In this document: one piece after another, positions 36,695-45,345 of the stretch
Position numbering within the stretch: the first letter of the stretch is position 1
How the letters are laid out: every line of letters starts with the position of its first letter
NCBI GenBank assembly: GCA_965250265.1
Contig: CBDFNO010000010.1
Coordinates: 186,001 to 250,000, forward strand
DNA: 64,000 nucleotides
Direction of reading: 5' to 3'
Origin: PRS1 sp965250265
GTDB lineage: Bacteria; Bacteroidota; Bacteroidia; Flavobacteriales; Flavobacteriaceae
The notes under the pieces: model-generated
The model's database searches: none
What the model was told of the DNA's origin: nothing
The model's input: the letters and a program-made list of their open reading frames with translations, nothing else
Made by a program: the position numbers and the translations under genes

Positions 36695-37605
36695 CTAATT
36701 AATGTGCTTTTAATTTTTACTAAAACCGCCTTAAACAATAATTTAAAACTTAAAGATTGAGCCAAATGTTTAGAATTAGAATACTGATATTCAAATTTGT
36801 CAATATGTTCAATAAATTTTTTCAATATTATCCCTTTTTGATTGTCATCTTGCAAATAAGATAAAATACAGGCTTGATAAATCAGCATAACTTTAAGTCG
36901 CTTTGTCGATGTTAAAGACGAATATATCCCAATGCCATCCCTATATACCGCCATAAAATCCTTTAACCGCATTATATATCCTTTTTGGGCATTTATTATA
37001 TGCAAAAAATAATCTCCAGCGAATGCGTGATTAAATTCAAAGGGAAGATCTAAATTTTGATTTCTAAAAACGACGGATGGAGTATGCATAAAATTTCCAT
37101 GTTGCAATAAATCCAGTACACCTATAGGTTCATTTTCAATTTTATCAAATCGGGATTCTATTTTAGAATCGCCATAATAATTGTTACCTCTTAATATCTT
37201 AACACGATGAAAACAAATGGCGCATTCCGGATTAGCCTCTAAAATATCTATTTGCTTTTGCAATTTTAAAGGATCTGTCCAATAATCATCACCTTCACAT
37301 AGAGCAATATAAGTGCCTCGGACAGCTTTTAAATTCTCAATAAAATTATACCGCCCAGTAGCTTGACCATTGATATAAATAACGTCTCTTCTATGTCTTA
37401 ATTTTAAACTGATTTTATCAGGATATTTATTAGCATAATCAATGCATATCTCTCTTGTACCATCGTTGCTTTCATCCTCTCCCAAAATGATTTCAAACGG
37501 AAACGTAGTTTGCTGCATTAAAATACCATCCAAACATGGTTTGATGTAATGAACATGCTGATATGTTGTTACACAAACACTAACTAATGGGCGTTTTTTA
37601 TCCAT
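36691..37605 (-). CDS. Glycosyltransferase family 2
   Basis: A 304-residue GT-A enzyme with VSVCVTTYQHVHYI, LGEDESNDGT and CEGDDYWTDP (EGDD 104-107), the motif set of a common GT2 subgroup found in capsule loci. It contains a histidine-rich HGNFMHTPSVVFR segment after the donor site, also usual for this subgroup. It overlaps the upstream sulfotransferase by 8 bases and the downstream GT2 by 4, so the three are translationally coupled. Specificity is unknown. Confidence 0.89.
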   Translation of the reverse strand: MDKKRPLVSVCVTTYQHVHYIKPCLDGILMQQTTFPFEIILGEDESNDGTREICIDYANKYPDKISLKLRHRRDVIYINGQATGRYNFIENLKAVRGTYIALCEGDDYWTDPLKLQKQIDILEANPECAICFHRVKILRGNNYYGDSKIESRFDKIENEPIGVLDLLQHGNFMHTPSVVFRNQNLDLPFEFNHAFAGDYFLHIINAQKGYIMRLKDFMAVYRDGIGIYSSLTSTKRLKVMLIYQACILSYLQDDNQKGIILKKFIEHIDKFEYQYSNSKHLAQSLSFKLLFKAVLVKIKSTLIR

Positions 37606-38407
37606 TTAAAAACTGCTCTAAAATTGTATTTTTCAAATCATTGGCAATATAATCAATTATATTTTTTGACAACAGTTTCCAATTATCATCGGCTTGTTTA
37701 TTTTTATAAACGGAATAAGCATCTTTATGGTTTAAAGACATGCTAGATTCTATAAATTGAATCGTTTGAGGTACCAATTCCAAACTAATAAAATCAAATA
37801 CTTTTTGTGTTTCTTTAATAGTATTATTTAGTAAATCTGAATAAGTAATAATGTATACCCGATTAGGAAACTCCTTTTTAAGCTTCAAGAATAAGTTTGA
37901 GGCTTCTTTCCATTTATTAAAACCATTAAATTCCTCTTGTTTTTTCAGATTTTTTTTTGGCGCATCTAACCACTCCTCTTCAAAAATCCATCCTTGTTCT
38001 GGTCTAAACTCTTTTGGGGCTTGATACCAACTTTGTAAAACAGCTAAAGGATTTCTTATTAAAAGAACTACTTTTATATCATTGCTTTGTTGCAACATAT
38101 TTTCTAAAATGTGATGGTATCTTACCTCTTTATAACAGGTGTGTGTAAAAATGGCATCCTTTTTAAAAAGGGGTATAATACCTTTATCAATTCCTTCTTT
38201 TTGATTAATAAACTCATCCTTTGAGACTTGTATGTGGTTAAAGAATCCCTGTATTTTTTCATTTGAAGATTCTGTATCCAAATAATCCTTAAATGAGTAG
38301 GAAAACAATGGCTGATATTTAAAACTCATTTGTGGATGACTGTTAAGAATATTGCCTAGCCAAGTTGAACCACTTCTTGGAACACTATGTAAGGCTATTT
38401 TTTTCAT
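37598..38407 (-). CDS. Sulfotransferase family protein
   Basis: A 269-residue PAPS-dependent sulfotransferase. The phosphosulfate loop is PRSGSTWLGNIL (10-21), and the 3'-phosphate-binding segment is LLIRNPLAVLQSWY (Arg118, Ser126). It belongs to the Sulfotransfer_1/3-like group, distinct from the IPKCAGSS type at 30874. It overlaps the DegT-like gene upstream by 4 bases. Expected to sulfate a sugar hydroxyl of the locus glycan or its precursor in the cytosol; the acceptor is unknown. Confidence 0.85.
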   Translation of the reverse strand: MKKIALHSVPRSGSTWLGNILNSHPQMSFKYQPLFSYSFKDYLDTESSNEKIQGFFNHIQVSKDEFINQKEGIDKGIIPLFKKDAIFTHTCYKEVRYHHILENMLQQSNDIKVVLLIRNPLAVLQSWYQAPKEFRPEQGWIFEEEWLDAPKKNLKKQEEFNGFNKWKEASNLFLKLKKEFPNRVYIITYSDLLNNTIKETQKVFDFISLELVPQTIQFIESSMSLNHKDAYSVYKNKQADDNWKLLSKNIIDYIANDLKNTILEQFLNG

Positions 38408-39336
38408 TCTTTTAATTGCATTATTCCGTCTTCAATCAATCTCACCAATTCTTTTATATCGTCATTATTCATATCCTGATGAACAGGAAGATTTAATATA
38501 TTATTCGATAAATATGTCATGTCTGTGAACTGTTCATCCTGTAAAGGATCTATCAAGCGATAATATAGAGCTATAAGTGGGATTCCTTTATCAAACAACC
38601 AAAAATATAACTTCTCTCTTAACCCATTTTCAACTAATATGGGATAATTATGGGGTATATCGCCTTGGCCTAATAATTTTAGTGGTTTAACACCTTTAAC
38701 GTTCAAAAGTAACTCATCCAATAATTTAAAATTTTTAATACGCTTATCTGCTATAGATTCTATTTGGTATTCTATGATAATCTTCGAAAAATAATCATTT
38801 AACCCGATTTCAGAATAGTTTAATTTAAGAGCATTCAAATTATTTTGCACTAACAGCCCTCCTTCTCTAAGAGGAAAATACTTGTGTAAAGAGTAAAACG
38901 CATAATCCCCAAAAGTACCTGCATCAGAATAATTATACATATTATAATTATAAAGGTGTGCACAATCTTCAACGACGATAAGGTCATACTTTTTACATAA
39001 TTTTACAATGTCTTCAATGTTCTGTATCCTAAAACCAAAATAATGAACCAAGAGTATAACATCATATTTACTATTAGATAAACACTTTTCTAAAGCATCA
39101 TATGAAATGGACAAATCATTTTCCAGCAAATAAAAATCATACAAATGTCCTGTTTCAATGATGGGATCAAAAATCCCAGACCCTTCTCTATCTGTGATTC
39201 CAATATAAGATGGCAATAAAACTTTGGCATTATAGTCTAATCCATTTAATATCAATTTCCAACCTTCTCTTGCTGTTTTGGTAAAAATCATATTCCTTTT
39301 AAAGTTCTCTGTATTTAAGGCTTGCTTTGATATCAT
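38404..39336 (-). CDS. Short DegT/DnrJ/EryC1-like PLP protein
   Basis: A 310-residue relative of sugar aminotransferases, shorter than the usual 360-400 residues. The PLP-binding Lys is probably K152 in SLHKYFPLREGG, and D124 in VVEDCAH should contact the pyridine nitrogen. The GTFGDYAFYS segment before the lysine is also typical. The N-terminal acceptor region (KVLLPSYIGITDREG) is diverged and the C-terminal domain is compact. It follows a WbqC protein and a standard DegT enzyme, so it may be a second PLP enzyme of the same sugar pathway. It may be an aminotransferase or a dehydratase-like variant. Confidence 0.75.
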   Translation of the reverse strand: MISKQALNTENFKRNMIFTKTAREGWKLILNGLDYNAKVLLPSYIGITDREGSGIFDPIIETGHLYDFYLLENDLSISYDALEKCLSNSKYDVILLVHYFGFRIQNIEDIVKLCKKYDLIVVEDCAHLYNYNMYNYSDAGTFGDYAFYSLHKYFPLREGGLLVQNNLNALKLNYSEIGLNDYFSKIIIEYQIESIADKRIKNFKLLDELLLNVKGVKPLKLLGQGDIPHNYPILVENGLREKLYFWLFDKGIPLIALYYRLIDPLQDEQFTDMTYLSNNILNLPVHQDMNNDDIKELVRLIEDGIMQLKE

Positions 39337-39340
39337 TTAA

Positions 39341-40048
39341 TTATTTGACATTAATAGAATTAAGCAATTCATTTATTTGATTTACATCGCAAAACATCAT
39401 AGCATCTAATATTGATAGAAAAGGTATAAATTCTTCATCAAACTGTTTGTACGGTTTTGGTATAATATCTAAAAATTTTAAATCAATACCTTCACGATCA
39501 TATTTCGTTTTATCAAAAAAAGTCTTTCCTCCAGGGAGGTTATAATAAACCTCTGCGTTAAGGGCTTTACAAATATTTAAGGCCCATTCGTCTGGAGCAT
39601 GCACTGCTTCAATTTCAAGATTCATTTTAGACCAAACACTAATAGGCGTGCCAATTTCAAGATATTCAGAAATCACTTGCAATGCCCTACAATTAAGCTC
39701 TACAATATTGTCAAATGGAACATTAAAAATCTCTTGCAATAAATCTATAACCCTATTATAATAGCGCGTTCTTTTTTTATAATGGTTGAGTTGGGCAAAA
39801 ATTTTATCTTCCCAGTTTTGTGCTTTATCAATCTTGATGTTCTGTATTAAGGTATCTCTAGAGTGTTTCAAAAGTGGGGCTTTAATATAAAATGGCTCAC
39901 CATTTAAAGCTAACATCCTGTTACGTTCAATCCAACCATGTCTGATAAATTGTGGAGTATCAAATAAAATAAACGTATCGGATTGCTTTATCAATGCAAA
40001 ATAACCTAAATACGGCATAAAATAAGGCTGCATGATAGCTAAATTCAT
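39341..40048 (-). CDS. WbqC family protein
   Basis: A 235-residue WbqC family protein, recognised by AIMQPYFMPYLGYFALIKQSDTFILFD, FIRHGWIERNRM and the YNLPGGKTFFDK segment. The family is frequent in O-antigen and capsule loci next to aminotransferases; its biochemical role is not settled, and modification of an amino sugar is one suggestion. Here it lies between two DegT-like genes, overlapping the upstream one by 4 bases and 4 bases before the other, which fits work on an amino-deoxy sugar. A second, clearly different WbqC is at 51308. Confidence 0.87.
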   Translation of the reverse strand: MNLAIMQPYFMPYLGYFALIKQSDTFILFDTPQFIRHGWIERNRMLALNGEPFYIKAPLLKHSRDTLIQNIKIDKAQNWEDKIFAQLNHYKKRTRYYNRVIDLLQEIFNVPFDNIVELNCRALQVISEYLEIGTPISVWSKMNLEIEAVHAPDEWALNICKALNAEVYYNLPGGKTFFDKTKYDREGIDLKFLDIIPKPYKQFDEEFIPFLSILDAMMFCDVNQINELLNSINVK

Positions 40049-41118
40049 AAAAGTGTTTTTATACTGGCAGTTATGAGTTTTACAGTTCTAAAAGACAAAT
40101 CATGGAACAACGGTAAACACAAGATGGTTTTGGCTGTTAATTCCGATATGGGACAGGAAACATAGTCTACATAAGGTAGCATATTTAAGCTTGGATAAAA
40201 ATAACGCCTTGGATAGATCTCTTGGGCTTCGATAGCCTTTTTGACCTTAAAGAGTTGATCTTCATCTTCAAAAATTACTGGAAAATAACTGTAATTCCAA
40301 TCCGTTTCCGCGCGGACATGTAAGCATTTCAAATGAGTTTCCTTTAATTCTTTAAAATACAGTTCAACCAATTGTTTTCTCCCATCTAATATCTTTTTCA
40401 TATAAGGCAATACCGCTAATCCCATAGCAGCTTGGAGCTCACTCATTTTGGCATTGATACCTAAACCCTCAAATTCCTCTTGCCCTTTATGTCCAAAATT
40501 ATGATGGTAAAAAAGGATCTTCTGCAAATCATTGTCTTTGGTAAAAATAGCCCCTCCTTCACCAGTATGAAACAGTTTTGTGGCATGAAAACTACAGGTA
40601 CTCAGATCTCCATAATTAAATAAGGATTGTCCCTTATAGTTCACCCCAAAACAATGGGCAGCATCATAGATCACTTTTAACTGATGTTTTTTGGCTATAG
40701 ACTCTATAGCTTCAACATCGCAAGGATTCCCATACACATGAGTGGCCAAAACTGCCATAGTTTTTGGTGTAATAGCGGCTTCTATTTTGGTTTCGTCAAT
40801 GGTTAAAAAGTCTGGGTGAATATCTACAAACACAGGCGTACAATCTTCCCATACAATACTTGATGAAGTGGCTACATAACTAAATGGTGTGGTAATAATC
40901 TCGCCGGTTAATCCTAAAGCCTTTATGGCAATTTGAATAGGCAAGGTACCGTTAGTCGTTGCAATTATATTTGGCACTCGAAGATAGCTTTTAAGAGAGG
41001 ATTCTAGCTCCTTAACTAGGACACCCCTATTAGTTATCCTTCCTGTATCCCAAGCTCGTTTTAAAATGGATTGATATTCGTCTTGAGGCGGTAAAAATGT
41101 TTTAGTGACGTTAATCAT
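40045..41118 (-). CDS. DegT/DnrJ/EryC1/StrS family sugar aminotransferase
   Basis: A 357-residue PLP enzyme with TTNGTLPIQIAIKALGL, TTPFSYVATSSSI, D152 in VIYDAAHCFGV and the PLP Lys181 in HATKLFHTGEGG. These are the hallmarks of nucleotide-keto-sugar aminotransferases. Substrate position (C3 or C4) is not certain. The following WbqC and short DegT-like genes form a cassette, and the upstream sulfotransferase overlaps by 8 bases. The expected substrate is a dTDP- or UDP-linked keto-deoxy sugar; the dehydratase making it is not in the window. Confidence 0.88.
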   Translation of the reverse strand: MINVTKTFLPPQDEYQSILKRAWDTGRITNRGVLVKELESSLKSYLRVPNIIATTNGTLPIQIAIKALGLTGEIITTPFSYVATSSSIVWEDCTPVFVDIHPDFLTIDETKIEAAITPKTMAVLATHVYGNPCDVEAIESIAKKHQLKVIYDAAHCFGVNYKGQSLFNYGDLSTCSFHATKLFHTGEGGAIFTKDNDLQKILFYHHNFGHKGQEEFEGLGINAKMSELQAAMGLAVLPYMKKILDGRKQLVELYFKELKETHLKCLHVRAETDWNYSYFPVIFEDEDQLFKVKKAIEAQEIYPRRYFYPSLNMLPYVDYVSCPISELTAKTILCLPLFHDLSFRTVKLITASIKTLL

Positions 41119-41926
41119 TATAATTTATTCCAGTTAAGTTGAATAATTTTTCATTAGCATTATTATAATAATTTTTTAATAAATGTAAGGCTTCTTCATT
41201 AATCTTGCTTTCATAATCTCCTTTAAAAATTTTTACATTATCAAACTTTTCCCAATTATAAGCCTTCAAATTTAGGAACTCACCAATTCGTTTCAATTCT
41301 GAAGATGTATTACTTTTTAGATCTTCATTTTCAATAATTACATAATTGTTCTTAAATATATTTTTAAAAATTTGTATCCCGTTGTAATAATTTCCTTGTC
41401 TTAAAACATTACATTCTATTGCTATATTTAAAGCCAAACATTCCAATTCACGTGTTATAAAAGTCAAAAAATCGTCGTATTCTTCTTTCGATCTTACAAT
41501 TGCATTAGATTTTTCACCCGTTCGATGTTCAACCCAGTCAAACCACCATGTTGATCTCCCATCATAGTATCGATTTCTATACATATTCCAAGCGCTATAA
41601 GCTCTATAAATTGGATTTCTAACTAATGAAATAATCTTGATCTCACTATTATAATCATAAATCCGGTTTGCGGTTTTTAAGACGTCACCATCATTTAAAT
41701 ACGAAGGCGAGGCATCAAAGAATTTAAAACCTCTAATTCCATGTAGGAGGGGTTGCTTAAAACGGGAGTGATAATATTTGGTTCCTTTATTATAATTTTC
41801 TTTGTAATTAAAAAAGTCTATCTCTTTGCCTTTAGAACCAATAACTTTTGGATGACTTGATAGAAATGAATACAAAGCTGTAGTACCACATTTTTGGGTC
41901 CCCGAAATTATTAAGTTAACTTTCAT
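41111..41926 (-). CDS. Sulfotransferase (NodH/heparan-sulfate-like)
   Basis: A 271-residue PAPS-dependent sulfotransferase. The phosphosulfate loop is GTQKCGTTALYS (9-20, Lys12), and LVRNPIYRAYSAW (Arg103, Ser111) binds the 3' phosphate. FDASPSYL is the typical catalytic-groove segment of carbohydrate N/O-sulfotransferases. It starts one base after the stop of a 61-codon open frame. It probably sulfates a sugar of this glycan before or during assembly; the residue is unknown. Confidence 0.88.
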   Translation of the reverse strand: MKVNLIISGTQKCGTTALYSFLSSHPKVIGSKGKEIDFFNYKENYNKGTKYYHSRFKQPLLHGIRGFKFFDASPSYLNDGDVLKTANRIYDYNSEIKIISLVRNPIYRAYSAWNMYRNRYYDGRSTWWFDWVEHRTGEKSNAIVRSKEEYDDFLTFITRELECLALNIAIECNVLRQGNYYNGIQIFKNIFKNNYVIIENEDLKSNTSSELKRIGEFLNLKAYNWEKFDNVKIFKGDYESKINEEALHLLKNYYNNANEKLFNLTGINYND

Positions 41927-42322
41927 TCTAAAAAATCCAAATTAAATTGGGATCGTATAATTGTTGATGAGAAAATAAGACGTTTAGTCTTAATTTGTTT
42001 TGTAATGGACTTGCTATCTCTTGTCCAATACTTAGCAAAGTGTATTTTCCCTTTCCTTTTTTCCTTAGAATATTTTGGTTTGAAATATTCAATATTTTAA
42101 ATAAATTATTCATACCTACTCAAACCGCATCAATTTTGGGCAATCAAAATAAGTTTTATCTTATCGCTAATATAATAATTCGTTTTGACTATTATAGAGA
42201 CTTAATTTATTTGTTTCACACAATTTAATCACGACAACCACAACGCAAATTCAACAGTTTGTTTATATTTATTCTATTACCTGTTGTAATTAATATATCT
42301 TCGAAAATAAAATTAATTATAC
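41927..42322. other. Divergent spacer holding only a doubtful 61-codon frame
   Basis: The 396 bases between the sulfotransferase (minus) and the methyltransferase (plus) hold no recognisable gene. A 61-codon frame on the minus strand (41928-42113, ATG to TAG) ends one base before the sulfotransferase ATG, so it could be a coupled leader peptide or the remnant of a lost gene. Its product is basic, with no motif I know, and an in-frame TGA lies three codons upstream of its ATG. The rest is very AT-rich; the plus-strand gene must be started from here, but I see only an imperfect -7 box (TATCTTCG) near 42296. Confidence 0.5.
41928..42113 (-). CDS. Hypothetical 61-residue open frame (doubtful)
   Basis: Minus-strand ATG to TAG frame whose stop is one base from the downstream sulfotransferase start, a spacing like the coupled genes elsewhere in the operon. 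The product contains GKGKYTLLSIGQ and LFSHQQLYDPNLIW segments that I cannot assign to a family. There is no signal peptide or membrane helix. It could be a genuine small gene, a leader peptide or the decayed end of a larger gene. Confidence 0.25.
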   Translation of the reverse strand: MNNLFKILNISNQNILRKKGKGKYTLLSIGQEIASPLQNKLRLNVLFSHQQLYDPNLIWIF

Positions 42323-43261
42323 ATGGATAAGGTCGAAATACTTGAGCAAATTGAAAATTTAAAATTGAAATATGGGGATTGGGCCTACGATATTCCCCTT
42401 CCATATGAAATTTGGACTAATGGAAATCAAAATTTACCCCACACCCGGCTAAACCGTATTGTTCGAATAATTAGTGATACCGTCGGAAAACCATTATCAA
42501 AATGCAGAATACTCGATCTTGGATGCCTTGATGGCATTTTCTCGATAGAATTTGCAAAACAGGGAGCCGAAACTATTGGAGTTGAAATTAGAGAGGCCAA
42601 TATTGAAAAGGCCAGGTTTTGTAAAGACGTATTGAGGTTGGATAATTTAAAATTTCGTCAGGACGATGCCCGAAACATCTCCGTTGAGTGCTATGGACAA
42701 TTTGATGCCATTCTTTGCAGTGGATTGTTATATCATTTAACTGCACCAGATGCTATTGATCTAATTTCTAAAATGTTTGAAATGTCAAAGAAATTAGTGG
42801 TAATTGATACTTCAATTGCGCTAAAACCGGAAGTAAAATATAATAAGGAAAATAAGGAATACTGGGGTAAGATACACCAAGAACATTTTCGAGATGATAG
42901 CCAGGAAAGAAAATCTAAAAGATTATGGTCATCATGGGATAATAATGAAAGTTTTTGGTTTACAAGACCATCGTTAGTAAACATCTTGGGTTATGCTGGA
43001 TTTACTTCGGTATATGAGTGTTTTAATCCAATTCATCTTGGTCCGGAACGAAAACATCGCTGTACTTTTGTTGCATTAAAAGGTGAAAAATGTGAGATTA
43101 TCAACTCACCATCGGTGAATACATTGGATGAGAACTGGCCCGAAAATAGCCTTATTTATAATCCACCTAAAGTAAACCTAATAAAGTTGTTTTTCAAAAA
43201 AGTAGTCTCAAGACTTAAAAGAATATTGAAATACTTTGGTAGTATTTTAAACATGCCATAA
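42323..43261 (+). CDS. Class I SAM-dependent methyltransferase (DUF1698/CmoB-like fold)
   Basis: A 312-residue methyltransferase. Motif I is LDLGCLDGIFSIEFA (about 74-88), an acidic EIREANIEKAR follows, and LCSGLLYHLTAPD is the post-motif segment characteristic of CmoB-related proteins. A later WFTRPSLVNILGYAGF segment also matches that group. The C-terminus is basic (KKVVSRLKRILKYFG). It is the second plus-strand gene inside the minus-strand locus and converges with another methyltransferase 43 bases away. It probably methylates a sugar; a role outside the glycan pathway is possible. Confidence 0.83.
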   Translation: MDKVEILEQIENLKLKYGDWAYDIPLPYEIWTNGNQNLPHTRLNRIVRIISDTVGKPLSKCRILDLGCLDGIFSIEFAKQGAETIGVEIREANIEKARFCKDVLRLDNLKFRQDDARNISVECYGQFDAILCSGLLYHLTAPDAIDLISKMFEMSKKLVVIDTSIALKPEVKYNKENKEYWGKIHQEHFRDDSQERKSKRLWSSWDNNESFWFTRPSLVNILGYAGFTSVYECFNPIHLGPERKHRCTFVALKGEKCEIINSPSVNTLDENWPENSLIYNPPKVNLIKLFFKKVVSRLKRILKYFGSILNMP

Positions 43262-43304
43262 TGATTTTTTCTAATCGGTTGAACCATTATATTTTTTTTA
43301 AAAT

Positions 43305-44165
43305 TTATTCTTTTATGGCAACAACTATATCTTGTGAACTTAAATAATCATCTCTTTCACACCAATTTCCATATTGAACAGGTTGAATTATTTTTAATCC
43401 ATTCTTTAAAAATAGTTTATTGAGATAAACTTCATTAAATCCTATACAGGCTTCTGCCCAATCTTTTTTCGATGTAAAACAATTATCATCAATCTTGTGT
43501 TTTAAATCATGTACACTTCGACCTGATCGCATTAGACCTTCTGATTCTTCATTTATAATGTAAAAAGTAATAAGGCATCTCCCTCCGGTTTTAAGTACAC
43601 GCGAAATCTCGCTTAAATAATTCTCTACATCTAGTGTGACCATGTGAGTAAAAACAGAAGCAAGAAATACAACATCAAAATATCTAGATTCGTATTTAAA
43701 TTTAAAATCTTTAGCTTGTATTAAACCATCTTTATTGTAATACCTGTCATAAACATCAGATTGTTGAAAATGAAAATTGTTGAATTTAGTACTTATTTTT
43801 TTATTACACCAAACTATGCCTTTCTTAATGATATCAAATCCATAATATTCACCCTCCTTAGATAAATAATTTGTTAACGGAATTGCCATGCGTCCATTAC
43901 CACAACCAACATCTAATACCCTATTATAAGGTTTCAGTTTAGCCAAAACAATTAAATAACATTTAAATTCTTGTCCAATCTCAACAAACCATCCCGAACC
44001 TCCAATTGATGACCATTTACTTGGTGGTGGTATCATACGGTTTCTACTTTTAATTCTATAAATAGAGTCCATAGTAAAGGAGTATAAATTTTTAATGCTT
44101 CGTTTAAATGAATAAGACAAGAATTTTAACGAGAATTTGTTCATTGATATAAAGAATAGTTTCAA
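43305..44165 (-). CDS. Class I SAM-dependent methyltransferase
   Basis: A 286-residue enzyme with motif I VLDVGCGNGRMAIPL (about 99-113), YYGFDI at the SAM ribose-binding turn, VVFLASVFTHM and the SEISRVLKTGGRCLI motif III. An N-terminal basic, aromatic stretch of about 35 residues precedes the fold; an alternative start at Met8 is possible. Likely a sugar O- or N-methyltransferase for the locus glycan. It is followed at 44250 by a second minus-strand methyltransferase that shares the WVFTHL-type arrangement, so these may act in succession. Confidence 0.85.
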   Translation of the reverse strand: MKLFFISMNKFSLKFLSYSFKRSIKNLYSFTMDSIYRIKSRNRMIPPPSKWSSIGGSGWFVEIGQEFKCYLIVLAKLKPYNRVLDVGCGNGRMAIPLTNYLSKEGEYYGFDIIKKGIVWCNKKISTKFNNFHFQQSDVYDRYYNKDGLIQAKDFKFKYESRYFDVVFLASVFTHMVTLDVENYLSEISRVLKTGGRCLITFYIINEESEGLMRSGRSVHDLKHKIDDNCFTSKKDWAEACIGFNEVYLNKLFLKNGLKIIQPVQYGNWCERDDYLSSQDIVVAIKE

Positions 44166-44249
44166 ATAGAAAATTACAAAAAAACAGCAATAAAAGGGTT
44201 ACTGAATTATTGGATTTATAAAATGTTTGAGTTTAATTATTAATTAATT

Positions 44250-45143
44250 TTATCTTTTTTTACAAATAACAAGATCTTGATGATCTTCACTTCCTCGCGG
44301 AATAATATCTAATATTTCAAAATAATTTCCCCAAACTTCCTTAACATAATCATGTGTATGAAAAGTTGTTCCATAATAATTGGGAAGCCCTTGTGTTTTC
44401 CCAAAATCGATAAAATAAATTCCTTTTTCGAGAAACTCTTTCAGTTGATTAGGTCTAAGAAATGATTGTATTTTTTCATTTTCAATGGTTAAAATTAAAT
44501 ATGCTCCTGATTTAGATATACGATGTAAATCATTAAGCCAATCATTCTGATTAAGTTCCGGAAGATGCGTAAAAACACTTATTCCATAAATAAAATCAAA
44601 TGTATTATCTTCAAATAAAGAAGGTGCATTTGTATTATTTATCATAAAACTGCCAATATGCCCGAGGTAAGTCTGACAATAATTTATGGCTTCAGAATCA
44701 ATATCACTTCCACTAATTTTTATATCGGGATAAGTATTGTGTAAAGCCATAAAAACACGCCCGCAACCACACCCAAAATCTAAAACGGTTCTGAAATCAA
44801 AGAGATGTTTTCCATATTTGGATAAAGCTAAATTGAAATCCCTGATATTGCGGTAACCACTACTTACAAAATCATTATAAAAGCCACCAACAATTCTTGT
44901 TTGAAGCTTCTCTGGAGGAGGTGTAATTATTTTATTATTTAAACGAAGTGACTCTTCTAACTGAGTAATTTTTATTTGAGAAGATTTAGCCAATTTCTCT
45001 AATTCAATAACTCTTCTTGATTTATTAATCATATTAATTAATATGATTTTAATTTTTTCTTTGTATCTATTTGGAATAAACCAATATTTATTCATAACAA
45101 AATTATTTTGGTCAAATTCTTTTCTAAATGGGAAAAGGATCAA
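44250..45143 (-). CDS. Class I SAM-dependent methyltransferase
   Basis: A 297-residue enzyme with motif I VLDFGCGCGRVF (about 127-138), ISGSDIDSEA, YGISVFTHLPE and DLHRISKSGAYLIL. An N-terminal segment of about 70 residues contains a short predicted coiled coil (IELEKLAKSSQIKITQLEESL), like those on methyltransferases that associate with chain-length or membrane partners. The first Met (45143) or Met17 (45095) could be the start. It is separated from the upstream membrane protein gene by a 202-base non-coding gap in which I see nothing. Acceptor unknown. Confidence 0.85.
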   Translation of the reverse strand: MILFPFRKEFDQNNFVMNKYWFIPNRYKEKIKIILINMINKSRRVIELEKLAKSSQIKITQLEESLRLNNKIITPPPEKLQTRIVGGFYNDFVSSGYRNIRDFNLALSKYGKHLFDFRTVLDFGCGCGRVFMALHNTYPDIKISGSDIDSEAINYCQTYLGHIGSFMINNTNAPSLFEDNTFDFIYGISVFTHLPELNQNDWLNDLHRISKSGAYLILTIENEKIQSFLRPNQLKEFLEKGIYFIDFGKTQGLPNYYGTTFHTHDYVKEVWGNYFEILDIIPRGSEDHQDLVICKKR

Positions 45144-45345
45144 AAGTGGAATTAAAAACTTCTGTTTTAAAATTAAAATATTTGAGCGACTATATTTTTC
45201 AATCTATTTTATAAAGCAATCTATTTGTTGTTTTATTGTTCCGTTTAATTCAATAATGCATGCCACAAGTGGATAAATTCTCTCATGATGTTTATTTCCA
45301 TTATTTTGACACTTACAAATCTAATGGTTTTTAAATTGAATTGAG

